Assembly (NCBI GenBank): GCA_016235255.1
Contig: JACRLM010000066.1
Span: 68,179-109,608 of the forward strand
Length of the DNA stretch: 41,430 bases
From: Nitrospinota bacterium
Lineage (GTDB): Bacteria; Nitrospinota_A; UBA7883; JACRLM01
Reading direction: 5' to 3'
Shown: piece after piece, positions 17,152-25,626 of the stretch
How positions within the stretch are numbered: position 1 is the stretch's first letter
Layout: each line of letters begins with the position of its first letter
The notes under the pieces: model-generated
Databases searched by the model: none
Told to the model about the DNA's origin: nothing
Seen by the model: the letters and a program-made list of their open reading frames with translations, nothing else
Position numbers and translations under genes: made by a program

Positions 17152-19740
17152 ATGACCGGGTTTAGTTCGCCGTCCACGGCAAAGGACCTCCAGCCGGTCT
17201 GCGGGACTGCCCTGTGCAAGTCCGCCGCCGGTTTCATCCATTCGGCGCGGCCGGGATTCAGTATGCGCCTTGCTGAGCTTCGCGCGGCGCTGGAGATGAG
17301 TGATGATGACATCATCGCCCGCAACCGCGAAAAGGTAATCGAAGGCGAATTCATCAGACGATACCTTGCGTGCCATCCACGCGCCATATCGGAGGCCGAG
17401 GCGATTTCGATGCATTCGGGCGCCGTGGAGTATTACGAAAAAAGCTGGAAATCAGCCTACAGGCGGGACCTTGAGGACCCGGCCCGCAAGGCCGCTTTCG
17501 CCGCGTCGCTCCGGGACAAAATCCGGCCGGAGCTTTCCGCGATGCAGTCCGTTGGTCCAAAGCCTGCGCCATACACAAAAAGCAGGTTCATTTTGGCGGC
17601 CAACCGTGGCGAGATAGCCTGCAGGATAATTGAACAGGCCCACGCCGCCGGCAAAAAGGTGATAGTCATCCACGACGGGATGGACCTGCCGTATGAAGCG
17701 CTGCTTACCGCCGGTGACGAGGTGTTCCACGTCCCCTCATATTGCGACAGGGGGCGAAGGCCGCGCGAGCAGCGGCTGGACATATTGTCCATGAAAGCCC
17801 TGGCGGCGTACCTTTCTGGCGCCGGGATCGATCCTTTTGATGTCACGGTCCATCCCGGATGGGGGTTTAACGCGGAGGACGACGAGTGGTTCGAGGAGAT
17901 GGAACTGCTAGGGTTCCGTATGGCCGGGCCGCACTCATCCGTGATCCGGTTCCTTGGCAACAAGATAAACGCCACCACCGTCGCGCGCCACGCGGGGCTT
18001 TCCACCCCGGCAAGCTCCGGCAAGGTGGAAAGCGTGGAGCAGGCGCTGGAGTTTTTCAACGCCAACAAGGGGAGTATAAGGAACTTCCTGCTAAAGGACG
18101 CCCTCGGCGGTGGCGGCCATGGCCAGATGATGCTCGGCCACGCCGACGAGCGGGAGTTCCGCTTTTCAGTGGAAACGTTTCTCAAGAAGTATCCGGTGTT
18201 CAGCGTGGACCAGTTCCTGGACAAGACCCGCCATATAGAGTTCCAGTTCATCGGCGATCTGGACGGTTCCGTGGTCTTCGGCGCCCCCAGGGACTGCACC
18301 CAGCAGCGCGACCGGCAGAAAGTCATCGAGGAGACCGCCGGCCTTGCTCCGGAGGTTGAAAAGGAGATGCGCGGCCATATCCGCGCTTTTCTCGATGAAA
18401 TAGGGGGGAGGACCGGCCATCCATACGCCGGGGCAGGCACCTTTGAATTCCTTTACGAGCCCGCTTCGAAGACATTCTACTTTCTGGAAGTGAACACCCG
18501 GCTGCAGGTGGAGCATCCCGTTTCGGCCCACCAGGACTGCGTCAACTATGTGCTGACCCAGCTTGACGTTACCGACGGATTCGCCCTGTTGACACAGGAG
18601 CAGGTGGACGCGCGCAATAAGGGGGGGCACGCCATGGAGGCCCGCATATGTCTGGAGCGCGTGCTAAGCGAAAGGGAGCGGGAAGTCTATTTGCGGAGCG
18701 GCCACGACAGGACCTTCGGGCCGGTCACAGGCTCGGTGGAGGTGTTCAACATCCAGGCAATGGACGGACTGACGATATACGCCGACCGCCGGATTGGCGT
18801 TGGCTCCCATTGGAGCGGACGGTACGACTCTATGATAATGAAGGCCGTCGTCCACGGCAAAGACAGGGCCGGCGCCATCCGGCTTCTGGCGGAGGCGGCG
18901 CGCGGCATTTGCATCGAAGGGCAGGGAATAAACACCAACCGCGAATTGATCCTGGGCATCCTTGCGCACGAGGAGTTCGTGAAGGCGGCTTCGCTGGAGG
19001 AGCGCACGGCGGTGAAGGACGTGGCGCTCAACCTGCAGGTACGCAACGAGATGGACATCCTGAAAAAAACGCTGCTGGCCGAAGGGGCGCCCGAAGAGTT
19101 CGGGCGGCTGTTCGTTTCCATAGGGGATATTTCCCCGGACCAGAAGGAGCATATCAAGACCGAACTTGCAGCCCTCGGGGCGATAGAGGTGTTCAAGACG
19201 GCTCTGGCAAGGAAAAGGGGAGGGATAGTGCGTGCCCTGGCCGGGCTTTTCCTTCCCGCGCGGCCCATGGCCGGCGAGGCCGTCCGCACCACCATATATC
19301 CAGGCGCGTTCAGCCTGCTGTGCAAGCTGTTGGCCAAGCTGGGGGCCGAGCCTTCCCTTGCCATCCGCCATCACGAGGACAGGAAGACCACCGCCAGAAA
19401 GTTGGAGGAAAAACGGGTCCTGCACGATCCGGAGCTTTTAAGCGAATTGCTTCGCGCCCATCCCGGTGAACTGGGACGCATGACGCAGCCGCGCGCGGCC
19501 GGAGGGGGGATGGTCACATTAAGGAAAAAGGATACCCGCGACCTGTCGCTACGGGCATTCATGCGGGGGCTGGAGCCGGCCCTGCATATAAGCCGCAGGG
19601 AGACCACGTCAACTTTCGACCACGCCCCGGAGGTCTATTACGACATTCCGCAAATGGTTTTCCCGCTGTTTGAGACCCTGTTCGTCAGGGAGCGCGGCGA
19701 GGACTATACGGACAGTTTCGAGAGGGTCAATTCACAATAG
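17152..19740 (+). CDS. Biotin carboxylase-like protein with extra N- and C-terminal regions, no biotinyl domain
   Basis: 862 residues against ~450 for a biotin carboxylase subunit. The core begins near residue 145 (AANRGEIACRI, Asn151), has the glycine-rich ATP-grasp loop GGGGHG (319-324) and the catalytic segment EVNTRLQVEHP (446-456). ATP-dependent carboxylation of biotin is therefore plausible. About 140 residues precede the core, helical and not recognised, and about 250 residues after ~620 are also not recognised. No MKM biotin-attachment motif or carboxyltransferase is visible, so a partner would be needed. An alternative start is the ATG at 17263; the first 37 residues look less protein-like. 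It lies 4 bases after pdxJ. Exact substrate (acetyl-CoA, pyruvate, other) cannot be stated. Confidence 0.8.
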   Translation: MTGFSSPSTAKDLQPVCGTALCKSAAGFIHSARPGFSMRLAELRAALEMSDDDIIARNREKVIEGEFIRRYLACHPRAISEAEAISMHSGAVEYYEKSWKSAYRRDLEDPARKAAFAASLRDKIRPELSAMQSVGPKPAPYTKSRFILAANRGEIACRIIEQAHAAGKKVIVIHDGMDLPYEALLTAGDEVFHVPSYCDRGRRPREQRLDILSMKALAAYLSGAGIDPFDVTVHPGWGFNAEDDEWFEEMELLGFRMAGPHSSVIRFLGNKINATTVARHAGLSTPASSGKVESVEQALEFFNANKGSIRNFLLKDALGGGGHGQMMLGHADEREFRFSVETFLKKYPVFSVDQFLDKTRHIEFQFIGDLDGSVVFGAPRDCTQQRDRQKVIEETAGLAPEVEKEMRGHIRAFLDEIGGRTGHPYAGAGTFEFLYEPASKTFYFLEVNTRLQVEHPVSAHQDCVNYVLTQLDVTDGFALLTQEQVDARNKGGHAMEARICLERVLSEREREVYLRSGHDRTFGPVTGSVEVFNIQAMDGLTIYADRRIGVGSHWSGRYDSMIMKAVVHGKDRAGAIRLLAEAARGICIEGQGINTNRELILGILAHEEFVKAASLEERTAVKDVALNLQVRNEMDILKKTLLAEGAPEEFGRLFVSIGDISPDQKEHIKTELAALGAIEVFKTALARKRGGIVRALAGLFLPARPMAGEAVRTTIYPGAFSLLCKLLAKLGAEPSLAIRHHEDRKTTARKLEEKRVLHDPELLSELLRAHPGELGRMTQPRAAGGGMVTLRKKDTRDLSLRAFMRGLEPALHISRRETTSTFDHAPEVYYDIPQMVFPLFETLFVRERGEDYTDSFERVNSQ

Positions 19741-19778
19741 GGAAGGCGTCGGCCGGCCCTCGGCCATGCAAAAGCGCC

Positions 19779-20081
19779 CTAGATATTGAAGACCTTCAGC
19801 AACGTGGTGAATTTGCCCCCTTTGTCCTTGACGATCTCGTCCAGTTCGCCCACGTCCAGCCATACACCTTCGCAGTGGGAGCACTTGTCTATCTTGATGT
19901 TCTTGTATTCGATCTCGATGAGCTTCATGCCGCATTTGGGGCAGTTCATGAAATGCAGGTCTTTGAGCCTTTTCTTCTCCTCCGCCGCCATGGCCAGGCG
20001 AGACGCTTCTTCATGCTTGCGCCTTCTTTCAAACTCCTGCTTGGCGAAAAACTCGTCTTCCTTGGAAATCTGCTTATCCAT
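19779..20081 (-). CDS. zf-TFIIB domain protein
   Basis: 100 residues from the ATG at 20081, preferred over a longer start at 20135 because CAGGAGA lies ~8 bases before it. The N-terminal half is a charged helix (KEDEFFAKQEFERRRKHEEASR...). The C-terminal half has a zinc ribbon, CPKCG ... CSHCEGVWLDVGELDEI, the signature of the zf-TFIIB family of small bacterial proteins. Probably cytosolic; function unknown, nucleic-acid or protein binding is guessed for the family. It converges on the biotin carboxylase-like gene. Confidence 0.75.
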   Translation of the reverse strand: MDKQISKEDEFFAKQEFERRRKHEEASRLAMAAEEKKRLKDLHFMNCPKCGMKLIEIEYKNIKIDKCSHCEGVWLDVGELDEIVKDKGGKFTTLLKVFNI

Positions 20082-20198
20082 CCGGGGTCTCCTGGTTCGT
20101 GTTTGTGCGTTTTTCAAGGGTTGTATCCGGCGCAACGTGGCCGGTCAATGGCTGCGTGGTGAACATCGAGTATGGCCAAGCCGTTGAATCCCGGCATT

Positions 20199-20414
20199 TC
20201 AGACCAGCTTCTTTAACTCATCAATCGTTATGCCGGCTTTTTTAATAATGTTGTTCAGCGTCCCTTTTTTGACTTCCCTGTGCGCCGGGACGATCACAGA
20301 TATTCTTTTTTCCAGATTGTGCATGAAAATGTGACTGCCATGCTGGTGGTCCACATAATAACCGATCCTGCGTAAAGCTTTTACCAGCTCTTTTCCGGAG
20401 AAGGTCTTGCTCAA
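20199..20414 (-). CDS. hicA: HicA toxin, mRNA interferase
   Basis: 71 residues, a typical HicA (YcfA-like) with a double-stranded-RNA-binding fold. It carries [16 protein letters not shown] and the catalytic GSH (Gly26-Ser27-His28), followed by [18 protein letters not shown]. HicA cleaves mRNA when not held by HicB. The start codon is a TTG that overlaps the hicB stop by four bases (TTGA), so translation is coupled and toxin output probably kept low. The antitoxin gene comes first here, the reverse of the classic hicAB order. Confidence 0.9.
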   Translation of the reverse strand: MSKTFSGKELVKALRRIGYYVDHQHGSHIFMHNLEKRISVIVPAHREVKKGTLNNIIKKAGITIDELKKLV

Positions 20415-20626
20415 AGAGTGACCTCCACCTCCTCAACAATGGAGCCGGGCGAGGTCTTTATCTGGTTAAGTTTTGAGAGACCTTCGAGATAACAACGGAT
20501 GGCCTCTTTTGCGTTTTCGATGGCTTCTTCTTCCGTGTCCCCCTGGGTGAAACAGCCATCAAGGGCCGGAACTGTCACATTAAATCCACCCTCTTCGGCT
20601 GTTTCGAGAATCACGTTGAAATGCAT
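20411..20626 (-). CDS. hicB: HicB antitoxin
   Basis: 71 residues. Partial RNase-H-like HicB fold: [39 protein letters not shown] is the family signature. There is no C-terminal DNA-binding domain, so this is the short HicB form and operon autoregulation is uncertain. AAAGGGC lies ~9 bases before the ATG. It neutralises the overlapping downstream hicA product. Confidence 0.9.
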   Translation of the reverse strand: MHFNVILETAEEGGFNVTVPALDGCFTQGDTEEEAIENAKEAIRCYLEGLSKLNQIKTSPGSIVEEVEVTL

Positions 20627-20684
20627 TCTAAAGCCCTTTCGCTGACCATCAGTTCATTATATCCCGCCTCCAGAGAAAAATTCT

Positions 20685-20712
20685 ACCGGGAGGCCCCTTT
20701 AAATCTCCCGGT
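20685..20712. repeat. Inverted repeat upstream of dsrJ
   Basis: ACCGGGAG (20685-20692) and CTCCCGGT (20705-20712) pair perfectly around a 12-base loop, in the 190-base divergent region between hicB and dsrJ. It could be an mRNA hairpin or a regulator site. It lacks a T-run directly after the stem, so a terminator is less likely. Confidence 0.45.
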
Positions 20713-20816
20713 CCCGCGAATCTTTTTAAGCGTAAAATCATCAAATGGCAACGGGGACGGTGAAAACCGGCCAAATGCCCGTTATTAAAGTTCTTTCGTT
20801 TCAGAGGATTTAAAAA

Positions 20817-21206
20817 TTGTCCAAAACTTCCGGAGTCATCGCCGTCGCCGTGCTCATGGCGGTACTTGGCTTTCCGTTTATATATAACGCGGCGAGCGTG
20901 GGGCTTTTCACCGGCGCGGCGGCCGCCCCGTCGCTCACAATCAAAAAAGACGGCAAAAAGTGCGTGAAAGACCCGGAATGGATGCGCCACAACCACATGA
21001 AGTTCCTTCTCCACACCCGTGAAGAGGCTGTGCGCGAGGGGATCCGTGAAGAGGGGCATGGCATCGCCGGTTGCCGGTCGTGCCATCCGAACAGGGCGGA
21101 ATTTTGCGATAAATGCCATGGATATGTGGGGGTGAAGCCGGAATGCTGGAATTGCCATTACTACCCCGCCACGGCGGGCGCGGAGGCCAAAGATGAGCGT
21201 GGATAG
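20817..21206 (+). CDS. dsrJ: DsrJ, triheme cytochrome c of the Dsr membrane complex
   Basis: 129 residues, starting at a TTG (an AGAGGA site lies ~8 bases before it). The uncleaved N-terminal helix (SGVIAVAVLMAVLGFPFIYNAA) anchors it facing the periplasm. Three haem-binding motifs: CRSCH (86-90), CDKCH (97-101) and CWNCH (110-114). Cys49, in GKKCVKDPEWMRHNHM, matches the conserved Cys that gives DsrJ its rare His/Cys-ligated haem. In known DsrMKJOP complexes DsrJ passes electrons or sulfur between the periplasm and the membrane subunits. dsrO overlaps its 3' end by 14 bases. Family assignment is strong because the Cys49 region and haem spacing both fit. Confidence 0.9.
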   Translation: MSKTSGVIAVAVLMAVLGFPFIYNAASVGLFTGAAAAPSLTIKKDGKKCVKDPEWMRHNHMKFLLHTREEAVREGIREEGHGIAGCRSCHPNRAEFCDKCHGYVGVKPECWNCHYYPATAGAEAKDERG

Positions 21207-21924
21207 ACGTGATTTTCTGAAAATAGGCGCCGTGATGGCGGCGGGGACAATCGCCCCGGCCATATCCGGCGCGGCGGGACAGGATGAAGAAGGCGCCTCC
21301 TCGAAAAACCTGTGGGGGATGGTAATAGACATCAACAAGTGCGACCCGGAATGCACAGCCTGTTACGACGCCTGCCGGAAAGAAAACAACGTCCCCCATT
21401 TCCCGGAGCCGGAGCTGGACATCCACTGGATACGGAAAATAAAGTTCAAGCAGCGCGGCGTGCCCAACGCGGAGGAGCGCTCCATGCCGGCAATGTGTTT
21501 CCATTGCGAGCATCCCCCTTGCGCCCATGTCTGCCCCGTGGCCGCCACCTTCAAACGGGCGGACGGCATCGTGCTCATAGACAAGCACCGGTGCATCGGA
21601 TGCCGTTACTGCATGGTGGCCTGCCCGTACAAGGCCCGTTCGTTCGTTTCAAAACATGTGGAGCATCAGCCGGGGGAGAACCCGGAATCGCCGATCCGCA
21701 TGCACGGGGTGGTGGAAAAATGCGATCTGTGCGTCCACAGGATAGACCAGGGCAAACAGCCTGCCTGCGTGGAGGCATGCAAAAAAACGGGCGGCGGCGG
21801 CATGGTGTTCGGCGACCTGAACGACCCGAAAAGCGAGGTGAGCGGTATTGTGCGCTCAAGCCGCGCCACGCAGATACGGGCGGACCTGGGGCTAAACCCC
21901 CGCGTTTTCTATCTTGGAGTGTAG
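21193..21924 (+). CDS. dsrO: DsrO, Tat-exported iron-sulfur protein
   Basis: 243 residues. A twin-arginine signal (DRRDFLKIG, Arg5-Arg6) and a hydrophobic stretch send the folded protein to the periplasm. The mature part is a ferredoxin-like subunit with Cys groups for up to four [4Fe-4S] clusters: CDPECTACYDAC, CFHCEHPPCAHVCP, CIGCRYCMVACP and CDLCVHR ... CVEAC. It moves electrons between DsrJ and the membrane quinone site in DsrP. Starts inside dsrJ and ends 3 bases before dsrP, a tight operon. Confidence 0.92.
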   Translation: MSVDRRDFLKIGAVMAAGTIAPAISGAAGQDEEGASSKNLWGMVIDINKCDPECTACYDACRKENNVPHFPEPELDIHWIRKIKFKQRGVPNAEERSMPAMCFHCEHPPCAHVCPVAATFKRADGIVLIDKHRCIGCRYCMVACPYKARSFVSKHVEHQPGENPESPIRMHGVVEKCDLCVHRIDQGKQPACVEACKKTGGGGMVFGDLNDPKSEVSGIVRSSRATQIRADLGLNPRVFYLGV

Positions 21925-21927
21925 GCG

Positions 21928-23121
21928 ATGGCGAACGTAAGGTTCCGGAGGATAGAGGGGAACTCGGCCCAATATTACATGTTCATGGCCGTGGCGGGGG
22001 CCGTGGCGGCGATGGCGCCGCTGTCCGCGCTGTACATGTTCGTAAACGGCCATCATGTGACGGGGATGACAAACCAGGTCCCCTGGGGGATGCCCATCGT
22101 GATGGCGATTTACCTTATCGGCGCGTCGGCGGGGTCGCTGGTGCTGTCGGCCATGTCCTCCGTGTTCGGCAAGACCGAATACCAGCCATTCGCCCGGATC
22201 GCGGCGCTGCTTGCCATACTGTTGATCGTGGCGGCCCTGATGGCGATCATCATGGACTGGGGACGGCCGGACAGGATACTTGTGCCTTTCTTCCATTTCC
22301 AGCCCCGCTCCATGTTCTCGCTGAACGCGATTTTATATAACAGTTACATGCTGGTCGGATTCTTGTATCTTCTCGCCCAGTTCAAGGAGAGCAAGTTCTG
22401 GAAAAAGGCGTTGGGCATCGCGGCGGTGTTCATCGCGGTCGGCGTGCATTCTGGCACCGGAGCCATATTCGGATTCGTGTTCGTCCGGGAGCTTTACAAT
22501 TCACCGCTCCTCCCTCCCAGTTTCATCGCCGCGGCATTGTCCTCCGGCACGGCGCTGATGATACTGATCCTGTACGCAACCTTCCGCGCCACAGGCCGGT
22601 TGCTGGACGAAAAGCTGCTGCACGGCATGGGCAGGCTTATGGGCGTGTTCATGCTGGTGGTGATCTATTTCCTGTTCATAGAGAATGTCACAAGGGGGTA
22701 CGCGCCGAAAAACTATGAGGCCGCGTCGTTCCTGCTGCTCCACGGGGGAAAATATACCGCCATGTTCTGGATCGGTCTTGTGCTTTGCGGACTTGTGATC
22801 CCGTCGCTGATCGTTTTCAACCCTTCCACCGGCAAGTCCACGCCGTGGCTGCTTTTCGCATCCGCCCTGCAACTGGCGGGCGTGCTGTTCGAACGCTACA
22901 TAATCGTGATCCCGGCCCAGGTGATGCCGTTGGAGCTATTCTCGGACAAACAGGTCACCAGCGTTTTTCTGGACGGGCGGTACGCGAATTACAGCATTTC
23001 GCCTGTGGAATACGCCTATTCCATCGGGCTTTTCGGGGTGGTGATATTCGGGTTCGGCCTGGCGGTGAAATTCTGGGCCATGATCCCGGAGGAGGCGCGG
23101 TTTCCCGAGGACGTGAAGTAA
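21928..23121 (+). CDS. dsrP: DsrP, NrfD/HmcC-type quinone-interacting membrane subunit
   Basis: 397 residues with about ten membrane helices. The N-terminal part (NSAQYYMFMAVAGAVAAM, NQVPWGMPIVMAIYLIGASAGS) is the NrfD-type signature, and the C-terminal PVEYAYSIGLFGVVIFGFG fits DsrP and related Hmc or Psr subunits. It is expected to exchange electrons and protons with menaquinol in the inner membrane. Third gene of the dsrJOP set. The partners DsrM (cytochrome b) and DsrK (HdrD-like) are not in the window, nor are DsrAB or DsrC. Confidence 0.92.
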   Translation: MANVRFRRIEGNSAQYYMFMAVAGAVAAMAPLSALYMFVNGHHVTGMTNQVPWGMPIVMAIYLIGASAGSLVLSAMSSVFGKTEYQPFARIAALLAILLIVAALMAIIMDWGRPDRILVPFFHFQPRSMFSLNAILYNSYMLVGFLYLLAQFKESKFWKKALGIAAVFIAVGVHSGTGAIFGFVFVRELYNSPLLPPSFIAAALSSGTALMILILYATFRATGRLLDEKLLHGMGRLMGVFMLVVIYFLFIENVTRGYAPKNYEAASFLLLHGGKYTAMFWIGLVLCGLVIPSLIVFNPSTGKSTPWLLFASALQLAGVLFERYIIVIPAQVMPLELFSDKQVTSVFLDGRYANYSISPVEYAYSIGLFGVVIFGFGLAVKFWAMIPEEARFPEDVK

Positions 23122-23132
23122 CGCCGGTCTGC

Positions 23133-25388
23133 CTATCCTATTATCCTTCTCACCCTCGGCACGAAATCGTTTATGTCCACAGGCTTTTTCAGGTAGTCCA
23201 CCGCCCCCATTTTAAAGGCTTTTTCCCGTGTGGTCATGTCGTCGTTGGCGGTGACGGCGATCACGGGGATATGGGATATCATGTTGTCCCGCTTGAGCCC
23301 TTCCAGCGCTCCGAATCCGTCCATCACCGGCATGGTTATGTCCAGAAGCATCAGGTGCGGCGGCTTGTCCCACACCGACTCCAGGGCGCTGGCCCCGTTT
23401 TCCGCCTCGATGACTTCGGCCCCAAGCCCTTCCAGGATTTTCCGGAAATGCAGCCGCGTGGACGCCTCATCGTCCACCACCATCACGCGCGGCGTCACAA
23501 ACGGCAGGCGCGCGAAGAAAACGCTTCCCTGGTCCGGCTTGGACTCCACGGTGAGCGACCCGCCGTGGGCCTCCATAATGTCGTGGGACAATGGCAGGCC
23601 GAATCCCGCCCCCTGCTCACCGGCAGTGCCGGGGGTGGATGTCTTCTCGTCATAAAGGAACAACTTGCCGGTGGTCTCCGGGGCCATTCCAACGCCGGTG
23701 TCCCGCACCACTATCGCCGACTTTTCATCTTCCGGGACGGACAAAGTCACGCTGTCGCCATTCCTGGAAAACTTGATTGCGTTGGACACCAGGTTTGACA
23801 GAACCTCGCCTAACAATATAGCGTCCGCATAAATCCTCCTGTCCGGCGGAATATTGTTGATGAGGGCAACCCCTTTTTTAGCCGCGGTCTCCTTTTGGCC
23901 CGCCAGCACCAGTATCCCCAACTGGTAAGCGTTTATGAACTGGAACGCAAGGTTGATTTTCCCGGTCTTCAGCCTGCTGATGTTGAGCACCTCGCCGATC
24001 ATGCGCAGCATGTTCTCGCTCGAAGAGATGACCGAGTCCATCATCACCTCCGTCTGGCCGCTTTCGGAGGGCTTGATCTCATTGCGGACCAGGCGCATCA
24101 GGCCAAGCGCGGAGCTGAGCGGGCTCTTCAGGTCGTGCGCCACCAGGGAGACGAACTTGTCCTTGAGGGTCGTCGCCTGTTCCGCCGCCTCCTTGGCGTT
24201 GCGGAGCTTTTCTTCCGCTTTCTTCAGCCGGGTGATGTCGTTGAACACCACCAGACCGAATTCACCCACCGCGGAAAAGTTGAACAGGATGTCCTTCACG
24301 TCGCCGTTCTTGCAGGTGACCCGCGCCTCCATGGGCTCCATGTTCCGCCTTTTCCGCGCCGCCTTTTCCACCTTCCTGTTCCATTCATCCATCACCCGTG
24401 AGCGGTATGCCTTATCTGGATAGGCCAATGGCCACCAGCCTTCAATTGACCTGAAATCTTCGAAAGTGTATCCGAACATCTCCACAAATTTGTTGTTGAT
24501 GATGACCGGATCCTGGTTTTTGTCCGTCATCACCATCCCCACGGGAGACGCTTCGACCACCTGCCGCATCCGCTCTTCGCTTTTCCTGATGGCCCCTTCC
24601 ATGTTATGCCGTTCGGTGATGTCTTCGGTGATGCCCATCAGCTTGATCACCTTGCCGCTTTCATCCCGTATGGGGACGAAGCATGATTTGAAATAAAGGG
24701 GCGTTTTGCCGGAGGAGGCGAATTCAAAATGGCTCAGGTTCCCCAGATAAGCCTGCTTGAGCAGGTTTTCTATGCGTCCCTTGTCCTCCTCGCTTACGGC
24801 GCTCATGTAGTCCACCCCGCAGACCTGCCTTTCCTCGGCGAGCCCCAGCATGGCAAGCCCCGCCCTGTTCATGGACTGCAGGCGCCCTTCCATGTCTATT
24901 TCGTGGATGCAGAAAGGGGAGGACTCCACAAGCAATTGATAGCGCCGCCGGGTTTCTCCCAGGGCCGCATCCGCTTTCTTGCGTTCAGTGACGTCCCGCG
25001 CCGTGGCGAAAAAAAGTCCGCTTTCCAGGTCCGCGGCCGCCTGCCACTCTAGCCACCGGCATGAGCCGTCCTGGCATAGCAGGCGATTCTCAAAGTCCAC
25101 AACCGGCATGCCGCTCAATAATTTTTCCAGCGCCGCCTGGGCTCCAGGCCTGTCGTCCGGGTGGATGAATTCCATGAAGGGCCGGCCCAGAAGCTCTTGT
25201 TCGGTGAAACCCGATATCCGGGCGAAGGCAGGATTCAACTTTTTAAAATAACCGTCCCGCCCGGCGACGCACATTATGTCTTGGGAGAGGGCGAAGAACT
25301 TTTCCAAAAGCCCGTTGTTTTGCGCGATGCTCCGGCCGCCATCGCCGCCGGGCGTCTTGATTTTCCGGGTAACGCCGCCGTTGGACAT
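23133..25388 (-). CDS. Cytosolic PAS-PAS-PAS histidine kinase with C-terminal receiver
   Basis: 751 residues and no membrane helix, so a soluble sensor. Three PAS domains occupy roughly 25-145, 150-270 and 275-390. HisKA has phospho-acceptor His418 (VAHDLKSPLSS). HATPase_c follows with N box NLVSNAIKFS, G1 DTGVGMAP and G2 GAGFGLPLS. The receiver domain at the end carries phospho-Asp683 in LLDITMP, acidic VVDDE at its start, and the late Lys in YLKKPVD. No output domain or DNA-binding partner is visible nearby, so it may feed a phosphorelay or act as a stand-alone hybrid. Convergent with dsrP (11 bases between stops) and divergent from uvrA; a link to redox sensing for the Dsr complex is speculation. 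Confidence 0.92.
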   Translation of the reverse strand: MSNGGVTRKIKTPGGDGGRSIAQNNGLLEKFFALSQDIMCVAGRDGYFKKLNPAFARISGFTEQELLGRPFMEFIHPDDRPGAQAALEKLLSGMPVVDFENRLLCQDGSCRWLEWQAAADLESGLFFATARDVTERKKADAALGETRRRYQLLVESSPFCIHEIDMEGRLQSMNRAGLAMLGLAEERQVCGVDYMSAVSEEDKGRIENLLKQAYLGNLSHFEFASSGKTPLYFKSCFVPIRDESGKVIKLMGITEDITERHNMEGAIRKSEERMRQVVEASPVGMVMTDKNQDPVIINNKFVEMFGYTFEDFRSIEGWWPLAYPDKAYRSRVMDEWNRKVEKAARKRRNMEPMEARVTCKNGDVKDILFNFSAVGEFGLVVFNDITRLKKAEEKLRNAKEAAEQATTLKDKFVSLVAHDLKSPLSSALGLMRLVRNEIKPSESGQTEVMMDSVISSSENMLRMIGEVLNISRLKTGKINLAFQFINAYQLGILVLAGQKETAAKKGVALINNIPPDRRIYADAILLGEVLSNLVSNAIKFSRNGDSVTLSVPEDEKSAIVVRDTGVGMAPETTGKLFLYDEKTSTPGTAGEQGAGFGLPLSHDIMEAHGGSLTVESKPDQGSVFFARLPFVTPRVMVVDDEASTRLHFRKILEGLGAEVIEAENGASALESVWDKPPHLMLLDITMPVMDGFGALEGLKRDNMISHIPVIAVTANDDMTTREKAFKMGAVDYLKKPVDINDFVPRVRRIIG

Positions 25389-25626
25389 CGTATCAGCATT
25401 TCAAAGGGAAAAGGAGCGTTTGGCCATTAATGATTTTTCAGGCCTGTATCCTTACACCACGCTTATTTTATCACTACTCCGTCGCGGGATAACGTGTATA
25501 TCTGGTGAATGAATCAGGCGTGGGTTCATTTCGAATAAAACCGCCGTTTCTTGCGCCAGTTATCGTCCACCTGATGGCGAAAGCTGCCGCGCGGGAGTAT
25601 AATGGAGATTTTACGCTGATGGACAA

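Noticed and set aside
25389..25626. LexA (SOS) box upstream of uvrA
   Set aside because: The closest match, CTGT-N8-ACCA near 25445, misses two bases of the E. coli consensus, and the LexA motif of this lineage is unknown.
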